A stretch of DNA of 64,000 bases, taken from Tanytarsus gracilentus. Lineage: Eukaryota > Arthropoda > Insecta > Diptera > Chironomidae. Below are positions 1-11,200 of this stretch, piece after piece; position 1 is the first letter of the stretch, and each line of letters starts with the position of its first letter. The stretch covers positions 124,001-188,000 of the forward strand of contig JAXRKN010000028.1 of assembly GCA_038502055.1 (NCBI GenBank), written 5' to 3'. The translations under genes were made by a program, and so were the position numbers. Below the pieces are notes generated by a model. That model searched no databases. It was not told the DNA's origin and was given only the letters and a program-made list of their open reading frames with translations.

Positions 1-360
1 ACTTTTTTCCGGAAGATGAATTTCAAATAAAAAGACTTGAGAATTGCATTTCATTTCGTTTTAGATTTGAAATTGAGTTGAAGAAGAATTTTTGTGAATA
101 AAATATATTTAATAAATGAAAAATGAATTCTTGATGTACACTAACAAAAAAAACTTAGGTGATGTATGAGAATAATTTATAGATTTTTTCTCCTCCGTTC
201 ATTGTGTAGATAAATGCAAAAAAAGAGAGATGAACATAACAAAATAAATAAAAGAGAAAAATGCAATAAAAAGAAAATATAAATTTCAGTAAAATGAAAA
301 TTGTGCTAATTATTTTTAATTATTTTTAATTATTTTTAATTATTCTAATTATTTTTTTTT
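1..360. other. AT-rich non-coding DNA with short tandem repeat
   Basis: No coding exon is visible. At about 306-347 there are four copies of a 10-bp unit (TTTTTAATTA), directly outside the palindromic element that follows. Confidence 0.6.
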
Positions 361-985
361 TGGATAATTAGATAATTAGAATAATTAGTTGAAGTTGTCG
401 CGCAGCGACAACCCTTTTCCTAATTATCCTAATTATGCTAATTATTCTAATTATCACTTTTTTTTTACCGCTGCACCTGATAAAAATAGCCATTTGGGAT
501 GGGTGGGTGGGTATACGCTGTCGAATAAGTGAGATGTGTGTGAAAATTTCATTTAATAAAATCACTTGAAATTCGCAAGTTTAAATAAATATTTTTACTC
601 TAAAATGTCGATAAGAGTTGCACAAATTAGATTTAATTCGAGTTCATTCATTTACAGCTGTCAATCACTGATATCACTGCCACCAAAGATTTTAATTTTC
701 ACTTTTGTTTACTATTGACACTTTTCGCTTCAACACACACTAACACACATTAACAAAATATAGAGTGAGAGTGAGAGAGAATCGAAAAGTTAAACCCCCT
801 CCCTTTCAAAATTTCAATGGCGGTTACGTTAACCGCAACAATTTCATTCGAGCGGTAAGAAAAAGTGATAATTAGGATAATTAGAATAATTAGCATAATT
901 AGATAATTAGGAAAAGGGTTGTCGCTGCGCGACAATTTCAACTAATTATTCTAATTATTCTAATTATCTAATTATTCTAATTATC
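361..985. mobile_element. MITE-like element with long terminal inverted repeats
   Basis: The arm at about 361-475 reappears inverted at about 852-985. Both are built from AATTAG/CTAATT subrepeats, a CCTTTTCC/GGAAAAGG block and a GC-rich hairpin, and the match runs inward to ACCGCT/AGCGGT. Each arm can also fold on itself: GTTGTCGC pairs with GCGACAAC around 3 nt at 394-412, with a matching hairpin at 918-935. The 375-bp interior has no open frame of note. This is the structure of a non-autonomous DNA transposon. No transposase is present and I could not define a target-site duplication. Confidence 0.65.
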
Positions 986-1019
986 AAAAAAAATTAAGAA
1001 AATTTAAAAAATTAAAAAA

Positions 1020-1120
1020 ATAATTAGGATAATTAGGAATAATTAGGATAATTAGGAATAATTAGGATAATTAGGAATAATTAGGATAATTAGGAATAAT
1101 TAGGATAATTAGGAAAAGGG
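1020..1120. repeat. Tandem array of a 19-bp AT-rich unit
   Basis: About five copies of a 19-bp unit (AATAATTAGGATAATTAGG) end in AATTAGGAAAAGGG. That is the same string that leads into the hairpin of the neighbouring element's arm, so the array probably derives from the terminal repeat. Confidence 0.7.
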
Positions 1121-4100
1121 ATAAATTGTGCTATCAAAAAAAAATCTAAAAGACAAAGAGTTTTTTTAAATTTAATTTTCAGATTATTGCAAAAAAATGT
1201 TCTTCATTTAATGAAAAATTCTTCAATTCTAATTTTGTCTGAGATTTTTTGCAGCTCGCAATTTGAGGTAAAAATAAAATAAAACGAAGATAAAAGCGAA
1301 AACTATTTCTGAAAGCTCATTTATTTTCGTAATAAATCGTGAGGATGCTCTAGGTCATGTTTTACAGTTTTAGTTTCAGCAATGCATCTCATAATTTTAT
1401 GATTCATTGTTGACCTTCGAGGCAGTGATAAATTTTCATTATTGAGGTGTACTTAATGTTTTTGAGATAAATCGCAAAATTGGCAAAGGTAAACTTTAAT
1501 TTATGAAATAAAAATAATAATTTCTTATCAATATTTAACGAAAATTTCAATAACTTTCCATATTTGAATCTGCTGTCAAACCAAACAATCGAAATACTAA
1601 CTCACCATTGTTCACGAGGCAGAAAAAGATAAGCCAACAAAAAAATCATTAAAATGGACGAGGAACGGACATTGTCGAGATGTGAAGCATTTGAGAAAAC
1701 AAAGATCCTTTATTCATTCTCATATAAATTTGCTTTTGAACAACAATGAACAACTTTTTGCGCTGTATCTCGAGCACAATGCACGCTTTATCGAAAGTAA
1801 ATACAATTTTTTATATTTATTGTATTCATGCCCTCTGGACTCTCACTTGCTATCGCTTTCCATAACAGTTTTCGATTCTGTCGGATGAAAATTTCAATCA
1901 ACTGTAAATCTTTCGGTAATCTCGAATTCCTCCCTCTCATTGACTGTTCAACAACAACGTGCATATTTTTTATTTGCTTCGTTATTTCAATCCATATTCA
2001 AATTTATGTTTCATGAAATTTTAAGCTTATTAAGAGGAGCTAAAAAAGTATCGAAGGATTATGAAAATTCGTCAGATTATGATTGGAGATTTGAGAAATA
2101 TTTTTTCAATATAATGAGATTTAAAAAAATATAGAAATTTTTTTAAACAAGGCAAGGCTCAAAATTTTTCAAGACCACCAAATGAAAAAATTTGCATCTG
2201 CTTTTCTTCTTCACATTTCATGAAAAATTCACATTTAAATTACGAATGCAAATTGCAAAATTGGTGCTTAATAGCGAAAGCACTTACGTGACAGTGCATA
2301 AATCGTCACTCAGTAAGCTGACCAGAGATGCTTAAAGAAATTAAAATTCTGTGTAAGATTCATTAAATTAATTCTAATTTTAATTAAATTAAATAATTCA
2401 TCATTTGGTTTTTTAAAATCAAGATAGTCAGCCTCACTCACAAGGTGCCTTTTAAAGCGGAAAACACATAAATTTAAAAGCAAATTTCTCCTTCTTTGTC
2501 ACGCTTTAAACATTCGCAGCTTATGAATTTATAAGCACAAGCGAGAAAGTCTGTAAAAGAAATGAAAACATTTTTCCTTCCACTCTTTATTATTTATTAG
2601 TCTCAGAATTTCTACGATAATAAAAAATACACCATACAAATAACTTTATTGAGTGGCTTCGCAATAAATAATAACAGTCACGTCATGAAAACATTTTTTG
2701 TTCTGTAAGGATTCAAGTGCGATTTCTAGCGAGTGATAAGAAGAATTTGAAATAATGACGGCTTGAAAGAACAAAAAAACAAAACTTAATCAAAAAAAAG
2801 GAAAATGCGAGGTTTGATCGGAGTTTAAGTCACAATAAAATTATTAAATTTTTTTTTAGTTTTTTATCATAAATTATTTAAATTAAATCTTTAAGTTATA
2901 TTTTTTTTATTAAATTTTTAAATAATCATTTTATGCTCACACAATTTTTGTTTGCTCTTAATTAACTTCATATTTCGAGTTTTGCGTCACCAATCCCACA
3001 CAATTTTTAAATGTCATTCAGAATGAAGTTGAACTTTTTTTTCAGATTAAAAAATTAAAAAATTCTCTTATTAATTAGTTAAAGAATTAATTCAATAATT
3101 TTCCGCTGAAAAAATAAAATATTTATTCATCAAATCTAATTTTGTCAAGAAATATCATCATGAATTATTTAAATTTTCCTCCGTAATTTGCATGAATTTA
3201 TTTTCATGAAATAACTCTGGAAATTTTCCTTCTGAATGGTAATTTTGTCACTACACAGGAGAATCAAGTTGAAAAAGAGAGTAAAAAAATTCGATTGAAA
3301 ATGCATTTAATTTAATTTAAGTTGACAAAAGCGATTGCACGATTCGTTCGAATTGCTTGAGGAATTAATTTTATGCAAAAAAAGTGGACGATGAAAAGTC
3401 AATGCAATGAAAATTTTATTAATTAATTTGTGCAAGTGGTTAAAAGAAGAATAATGTTCTAAAATGGATTTTTTATAAAAGTTTCAAAGTAATTGCTTGC
3501 TTAAATTTATAATGAAAAAAATTCTCCTGCAGTGAAAGGTAATTAAAAGTCTACAAATTGCTGAAATTCTCAACTTCCGCCTTAAAGTTCAAACCAATAA
3601 TTTTTCTTACTTTCTCCATGACCTTTAAATTCTTCAACTCTCCTCCACCCAAAAATACTCAGACTCTTTTTTGCTCTATTTATTTCCATCGAAATTAATC
3701 TCTTTCGACTCTCTGGCTTCATCATCGAGGATATGCTCGATGGAAAATTTACCGGAGATTTTCGTTCCGTTGATGGATGACGAAAGGTAAGAAGACAAAG
3801 AATTGAAAGAGGAAAAATGCGATTTTCCATCCAACCCGCAAGGGATTTTACAAGCTCCTTCAATTCACTCTATTACGTTTTGCGCTTCTTTTTATTCCAA
3901 TTTGCTGAAATCTAATGACAACGAGGGTCTTTTGGTTTTTACTTAAGTCAATCAAAGCTTTTCTCTCTTTTTGTAATGGCATTTGTGAATTTAGTGTTCA
4001 TAATTTTGATCCTTTTTAAATTCGAATAATTTAGCTAGAAATGGATTAAAAATTTACAAATTATATTAAAAATGTTCTGGATTATAAAATTGTGACATTT

Positions 4101-4336
4101 TTAGAAATCATCTGAATCAGAAATTTTCACAATGAATTAATTAAATTACTTCTTAATTACGTTTCCGTTTGATGTTCCTTTCACCCCTCACTCAATTATT
4201 TTAATTGAATTTTAATCAAGCTCCCGAAATTATTTAAATTAATTTAGATTTCTTAGAAGTGATTGAAGCAACCGTTGAATAAATTTTTACTCTTTAATAT
4301 TTTTTTGCTCGAGAGTTTTGAAATTTTTTGTGAACA
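1121..4336. other. Intergenic, no gene recognised
   Basis: The stretch is AT-rich with short chance open frames only (for example around 1682-2134 and 3582-3863). None has recognisable domains or good splice continuations. Confidence 0.55.
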
Positions 4337-4705
4337 ATGGTGGGATTGACACAGGAAGAGATGCAAGAGCTTCCAATGGCCAAAACGTCAATGTCAGGAA
4401 ATTGCCCGATTTGTCTTGGCGATTTGAGCGAACGAGTGAGAATTTTACCATGTTGTCATGACTTTCATGAGACTTGCATCTTCCAATGGCTCAAAAGCAA
4501 TGCCACATGTCCGAATTGTCGATATTCACTAAAGTCTGGTTTGGAAATTTTTGTTGATTTAAAATTTAAAAAAATTAATTTTCTAAATTTAGATCCAATC
4601 AGCATGCCACTGACAAGTGCCGGCATTATGCCTGGTACAAATTACTACGATGGACCATGGGCCAACACTCGATCTCAAATCTCGAATCGTCTTTATTTTT
4701 TATGA
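4337..4705 (+). CDS. Small RING-H2 finger protein, putative E3 ubiquitin ligase
   Basis: The RING-H2 pattern is clear. CPIC supplies the first cysteine pair (about residues 24-27), followed by C-C-H-D-F-H-E-T-C and then CPNC. The ligand spacing is that of RNF126/RNF181-type ligases, which recruit an E2 through this domain. The start has a good context (AACAATGG). Positions 4539-4592 form a 54-bp GT...AG segment that is in frame and stop-free. Splicing it gives 104 aa, joining SLKS to DPISMP; retention gives 122 aa. The short C-terminal tail is not recognised. The gene is convergent with the sugar transporter, 67 bp between the stop codons. The fold is secure, the substrate is unknown, and upstream coding exons cannot be excluded. 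Confidence 0.8.
   Translation: MVGLTQEEMQELPMAKTSMSGNCPICLGDLSERVRILPCCHDFHETCIFQWLKSNATCPNCRYSLKSGLEIFVDLKFKKINFLNLDPISMPLTSAGIMPGTNYYDGPWANTRSQISNRLYFL
4692..4697 (-). terminator. Poly(A) signal of the sugar transporter
   Basis: AATAAA on the minus strand, about 76 nt past the transporter stop. It lies inside the last codons of the convergent RING gene. Confidence 0.5.
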
Positions 4706-4743
4706 ATAATTTATCACCGTTCGGAATTTAACAAACAAAATTG

Positions 4744-4749
4744 AATAAA
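4744..4749 (+). terminator. Poly(A) signal of the RING gene
   Basis: AATAAA about 40 nt after the RING stop codon, 24 bp from the end of the opposing transporter CDS. Confidence 0.55.
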
Positions 4750-4772
4750 TTAGATTAAAACTTTTCATTAAA

Positions 4773-6383
4773 TTAAATATTTGATGACTTTTTTTTATCA
4801 CTTCCGTAAAACTTTTTCTCTCGCAACTCAAGCTGAATATCCAATAGCGATTTTCCGCTCGTCTCCGGCACGAGAAAGTACACAAACACCAATCCAATCA
4901 TTGAAATGAACGCAAAGAGATAGAAAATAAATTCAACTCGTATCCAATTGGCGAGTAGTGTGAAAATTAATGCAACGAAATATGAAAATGCAAAATTGAG
5001 TGTGAGAGCTGTTGGCGCGATAATTCTCTTGGCATCGAGCGTGAAAAGCTCACCGAAAAGTACAAAAGGAATCCCGCTAATGCCGAGATTAAATCCAATT
5101 ATGAAGATGATGAGGAAGAGAAGAAGAATCCATTCAATGCCATTGGAGCCGACTAAGAAGAAAGTTCCATTTCCAATTAATCCAATCATCATGGTTAAAA
5201 GGGAGAAAATCAATAAAATCTTCCTTCCATAGCGATCAATGAGGAGCATCGTCGCGAGTGTTGTAAGTGTCTGAACGAGGTAAATTAAAGTCATGGGATT
5301 ATAGTCGACGATTCCGGCTGCCACGAAGATGTCCTTTGCATAAAAGAGCATGACATTTATGCCCGAGAGTTGCATGAAAAAGAACATGCTAATGATGATG
5401 GTGAGAGCTTTTCTCCTGGCCACCCTTGAAGGAATGGACACTAGAATTTTAATATTTTTATTTAAGTGTTCACTCCTTGATTTAAAAATCAACTCACGTG
5501 TCACTATCTTTTCAACTGTATCTTTAACCCCCTTAGCACCATCAAGTTCATCAGATTGCACTTGCAATTCAGCAATTTCAGCACCATAGTTGAAAGCATC
5601 ACCTCGAATTCTCCTTATTGACTCGATGGCAGCGCCAAATTGCTCTTTACGAAAGAGAAACAGCGGCGATTCCGGAAGATAGAAAATAGCAAACATGTAA
5701 ATGATGCTAAGTGATCCGCAGATGATGCTAATGACGAAAGTGCTTGTGAAACGAAAGAGGATGTAGCTAAAGAGGGCGCCAAGTTTGACACCCAAGTCGA
5801 AGAAAATTAGCAACATACCACGAACTTCTTTCGACGCAATTTCTCCAACATAAAATGGAATGATGAGGCAATACGCTCCACTCGAGAGTGCGATGAGTAG
5901 TCGACCGAAAATTATCTAAAATAAAGCAAAAAATCATTCGAGTGAGTCACGCGCATTAAAACATTTTCAAGGGTGGGAAACTAAATTAAATTTTAATGTT
6001 TTAGCGTCCACACTTTGAAAAATTCTTACCGACACAGCATTATCGCCGAGTATCAACAAAAGCCACCCGACTACGTTCGGTATTGAAAATACAAAAATTG
6101 CAAATTTAGTTCCGAAACGGTTGCGAAAAATTCCCGCTATCACGCACGTTAACGCAGCCCCAAAGGACGCCAATAAAAATGTCCAAGAGAACCATTTATC
6201 ATCGAATAGCTGGTATAAGCTTTCGAACACCGAATTCCATCCGAGCGATATGCCGTAGAGAAAACTCCCGCCGTTCACTAATTAGAAAGCTAAATTTAAA
6301 GCAATGATGGCGAAATCAAAGGATTTAAGGTAGTTACCAATTATCGATAGGAGAATTTGATTCGATAATTTGTAATTGCTCAT
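4773..6383 (-). CDS. Facilitated sugar transporter, Tret1/SLC2-like (MFS)
   Basis: Plasma-membrane sugar (probably trehalose or glucose) facilitator. The exons are 6338-6383, 6030-6277, 5498-5915 and 4773-5440. They total 1380 bp, giving 459 aa, the normal length for the Tret1 group. Family signatures visible in order are FGRLLIAL and the VGEIASKEVRG loop after TM4, LPESP before the central loop, MQLSGINVMLFYA in TM7 (usually QQLSG), DRYGRK between TM8 and TM9, and VPETSGKSL at the C-terminus. The first cytoplasmic loop has NRFGTK where family members have D-R-x-G-R-K. The last intron (5441-5497, 57 bp) is in frame and stop-free, so an unspliced reading would insert 19 residues. I chose the start at 6383 because it joins to the conserved NGGSFLYGISLGW of TM1. 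The exact substrate is uncertain. Confidence 0.9.
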
Positions 6384-8087
6384 TGTTGGCACGCACGTTT
6401 TACTCGTTGTATGACTCTAATCTAACTGCGACCGAGTGAAATTTTGTTATGGCGATAAAATGTGCACTGTGTAGCAATTGAAACTTATCAAACTGGAATT
6501 GTGATAACAATGAAGTGTTGTAAATGATAAGAGATGATTGTATAGTTTCGAGGGATGGATTTTATGGAATATTTTTCAAAAAGTAATCTTTAAATTTTTT
6601 AAAATTAAATATTTGAATTAGAAATTTAATTTTTTTACAAAAATCTTTTAATTTTTTTGACCATTCCTTGAACTTTAAATCAGAACCGAAAATGATATTT
6701 ATGTCATCAATCACCGAGATAAAAATTCTTCAAAGGTTTTTCTCAAGTCTTTTAAATATAAAATAAATTTCTTAGAAAATGACCTTTGAAATATCTCTTC
6801 CGATGCCACTTAATACGGGAAAGATCCAATTAAAAACTTTCTTACCACACGACCGACAACCGAACCCACCCCTTACCTGTCCAATATCCATATTTTTGTG
6901 TTCTCTTGATTATTATACTCGGTGGGCGTGTAGAAGGCAAAAACTTTTTTTAAGGGCAAAAGTATTAATTTGTGCCACTTTATGGCTCGAGCACCTCTGC
7001 AATTATTAAACACAAATAAGGGAGGCAAGAAAGTTTATTTTATTTTAGATCTAGCAAAAATAGAAAGGTCTTTCCTGAAGTTTATTTCAGCTAGTAATAA
7101 TAGTGTGAAATTTAATCAACTCGCTTTAATTTATGTGAGAAAAATTTAAATTTATCCTTTTCGGTTGGAAAGAGATTTGGGTTTGAAAGATATTTTTAGA
7201 AAATTAAACCTCTTTCGGAGAGAAAAAGTATTTCGTGTTTTATTTTGTTAAATATTCAAATTGTGAGGGTTATGAGTTGCTAAAAATAATTTCAATGATT
7301 TTTAGTAAAATAAAAATTCAAATTTTTTAATCCGCAAACTTTAATTAAATATTCATGAAAGTTTTAATTTAACACTTTTTTATTCAATTCTTCTGAATTT
7401 AACAATTTACAAAAAAACAACATTGCCACAGTGGTTTCAGTCTGAAGAAAATATTACATTTAATGTTTATTTGCTATGATCGGTTTAAAGGTTGCTTTAT
7501 CAACGATTTTAAATTTCATGAGTAAATTTTTTCCATTTTTGTATGTAAAAAGTGAGAAATTTCTTTTATTATTTTCTCCCGAGTGGCAAAAAGGAAACAA
7601 ATGATAAAAACTTGAAGAGGTCTTCGCTATAGAAATTAATGGGATTGAAATTGCGGGACATGGCAAAGAACGCAGAGCAAATCGACACAAAGTCGATTAC
7701 CATCTTTCCAATTTTCAAGCACTTCCAAAGCTTGCTGATGAGCACTTATAAAAATAAATAATAGAGATTAAGAAATTTTGGTATCAAGTTGTATTCATAA
7801 AATTTGATAATATCTAAAAAACACATGTTTTGGGTTAATTTCCTATGAGCGGATTCCGCCATACTTTTACATGGATGAAAATGTACCGACTTCGAAATAT
7901 TGTGGGCCAAGGGTTAAAGTATTTTTTAAGCATAAAAATTAATCGTAAATCGCATTTTCATTTGATGCATCTTTTTGTTCAGACTAAATCCACTGTGCAT
8001 TGTATAATAATTTCTTAAAATTTATGCAACTTTTGAGTGATGACGAAAATTTGTGGAAGCGGAAATGCAAATTTTTGCCGCTCTCTT
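6384..8087. other. Intergenic, no gene recognised
   Basis: This lies between the transporter start and the 3' end of the next minus-strand gene. Only short chance open frames are present. The transporter promoter should lie just above 6384, but I see no clear TATA box. Confidence 0.5.
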
Positions 8088-8093
8088 TTTATT
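8088..8093 (-). terminator. Candidate poly(A) signal of the His/Gln-rich secreted protein gene
   Basis: AATAAA on the minus strand, about 200 nt past the stop at 8292. Confidence 0.4.
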
Positions 8094-8291
8094 CAACCTT
8101 CATCATCAATGCAATTTGCAAAATCAACAAGCAATAATAAAAGTTCAAGGATCGGAAACTTAAAATTTAATTTTTTTGGCAAATTTTCAATCGCTTGACA
8201 TAAAAAATAAATGAATAGAGGATAAAAATAATTTGAGAGTGATTTATCCCTCATAACAAAGTAAAAATAAATTAATTCATTCAAAATGCTC

Positions 8292-11200
8292 TCAGTAATA
8301 AGAAATTCTTTGCAAATGATTCGGAATGACATTAGCAGACGCAACCTGAGCGGAGGATGCCGTTGGAATGCCGGGTAATTTGCTGATGTGTGCATATGGT
8401 TGCACAGCACTCGCCGCAAATTGTTGTTGCTGATGTTGGTGGTGGTGATGATGATGATTAGGGAAATAATTTGTTGCTGCGACGAAAGACGGAAGCTGAG
8501 CGAATGTTAGCGGATGAAAAGGCTTGTTGTAGTCAGCAGGATAAAATGCTTGTGGTTGTTGATAATAAACATGCTGGTGATGATGAGACGGTGGCGTAGC
8601 AATTAAAGCGGCTGGTGTCGGGAGGTGAGGATGTTGTGAGAAATTTACATAACTTACAGCGCCATTGAGATTGTGATGCACTTCACTTGCAGACGAGGAA
8701 GTTGTGGGTGGAAGTGGTGTCTCAAGGACGCTTGGCTTTGATGTGATTAGTTGCTGTTTCGGAGCTGTAAACGGCTGCCCTTGATTGTGAATTGGAATTC
8801 TCTGTATGGGTTGTGGTGCAAGTGATTGATACTGATTTGAATACGAGAAGTGATGAGTGTTTGGATAACCAAGGTATGGTGCTTGATGGACATGATTGTA
8901 ATGAGCTGCCGACGGCATTTGGTGTGCATAAATTTGTTGTGCAAGTTGGAATGGGCTGTGAATGTGAGACACGGGAGTGGGTTGGGAGGCCGAGTAAGTC
9001 AATTGTGGCTGATATCCATGCGATGACAATCCTCTCACGAATTGTGATGAATGTTTGACATTCGATGTTGGCACATATGGACCACTGTATGGTGATGAAT
9101 GTTTTGCGAAAGCCTGCGAAAAAGAAGTGAATGAAATGAAAGCATGAAAATGTCGTAAAATTCTAGGGACCTGCTCGTCTATCCGCCAGAATTTCTATAG
9201 AAATTCTATAGAAAATTCTATAGAAATTCTATGGATTTTCTATAGAATTTCTATAGAAAGCTGTAGAATTTCTATAGAATTTCCATAGAATTTTCTATAG
9301 AAAATTTTCCATAGAATTTCTATAGAATATTTTCCATAGAAATTCTATAGAAAATTTTGTTCTATAGAAATTCTATGGAAAATTCTATAGAAATTCTATG
9401 GAAAATTATGTTGAAAATATTGTCAATTTTAACTTTCAATGGAATTTTCTATCGAACTTTTCTTGGAATTTATTATTTAAATTTATTCTTTTGTTCACAA
9501 CAAAAAAATCAACAATTTAAAGCGAAAAGTGTGGTTTTTGAGTTATTAGGTTAGAAAAAATACACGTAAAGTATACAAAGAGAACAAAACTTAATGTATA
9601 AAAATTGTGGGCTACCGATTTTTGCAAAAAACGCACATTTTTTCACTTTAATTTGGAATTTATCCCTTTTACAAAAAGAAACCATCAACAATTTTAACCT
9701 AATCCCACTCATTTATCCCTTTTACAAAAAGAAACCATCAACAATTTTCCAATTGTGAATTTATTGAATTGGATGATGTTCAAAAAATAATATTTTTTCA
9801 TCAGTAAAAAAAGTCAATAGAAATATTCTATAGAAATTCTATAGAATTTTCCATAGAATTTCTATAGAACAAAATTTTCTATAGAATTTCTATGGAAAAT
9901 ATTCTATAGAAATTCTATGGAAAATTTTCTATAGAAAATTCTATGGAAATTCTATAGAAATTCTACAGCTTTCTATAGAAATTCTATAGAAAATCCATAG
10001 AATTTCTATAGAATTTTCTATAGAATTTCTATAGAAATTCTGGCGGATAGACGAGCTACACTCAAAATTCTAGCCTTGATATTGGATTGCTCTGGCTGAT
10101 TGGATCATAAAAAATAAAGGACACACGTGTATGATGATGTGATGAATGATTGGCGTGAGGAGGAAAAGAATTTGAGAGATTTCAAATATTTTGCAATCGA
10201 CCGAACGAATAGCGAAGGAGAGCTTTTAAAGCTCAGACATTAATCATTTTGTGCAGCGGAAATTGGAATAAAAAATAATTACGAAAGACATAAAAAAGTT
10301 TGTTTAAATTCATCCAATTAAACTAATTGAGCGCAATTTCACTCTTTAGGCAGTTCTTCGGTTATTTCAAAACGCCCGAAATGAGATTTAAATGTGTTGC
10401 GTGACTCGAATTCATTGGCATGTACTACAAAGCACTCTTTTTTTATTTCCTCTTCTTTCTTTCTCGCTTTTACTTGAATTTTGATTTTCACTCAATCACT
10501 GCCTCTCATACTTTCTCGCCATCCATTAGCCTCACCATTATCGTTGCTGCTGTGCCATTGTATGCCTTTTTATTTCCATTTGTAGTTTACTATACTTTAG
10601 TTCAACGCGTGCAATAAAGTGAGAGAGGAGGTTGAATGGTGGAATGAGAAAGATTCATTATTTCCTGGCAAATTGTTGAATGGTCGGACATTTGAGAAGT
10701 GGCAGCAGAGCTAAAATCATTTCGAGTGCATGATATTTAAGAAGCTTAAATGGCATCGCAGAAAAACATGAAATGGTTGGAAATTCTTCATCATCATTGT
10801 CGTCTCTTGGCTCAATTGTATAGAATTTTCTCTCTCCTAGCGTAGCACTTGCAAGTGACGTTGAGAAGCTAATGATGATGGTAATTGAATTTAATTCTAC
10901 TCTCCTTATCGAAGCAGTGCCATACATAATATTCACTCGAGTGAATGAGAAACTAAAGTGGAATGTGAATCGAGAATAAATTTTTTTAGAGCTTTTAAAA
11001 AATTCTGGAGCTTTTTAAAGCTTTCAAAAATATTTTCTGGAACTTCTAATAAGTTTTCAAAAAATATTACTGAAAAAGTTTTAAATTGAGCTTTTTAATT
11101 AAAGTGAAAGCTCTGAAACGCTAATAAATATTTATTTTAATCTTGATAAAGTTAGGGGTGAGAATGCATTTCTAAAGACGTAAATGTAGTAGTGTAGTGT

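Noticed and set aside
4948..5589. Plus-strand open frames across the transporter
   Set aside because: They are antisense shadows of the conserved transporter coding sequence.
8792..9058. Plus-strand frame over the His/Gln-rich exon
   Set aside because: It is antisense to an exon supported by splicing continuity and composition.
9357..9554. Open frame inside the foldback element
   Set aside because: Half is translated inverted-repeat subunits and the rest is low-complexity spacer.
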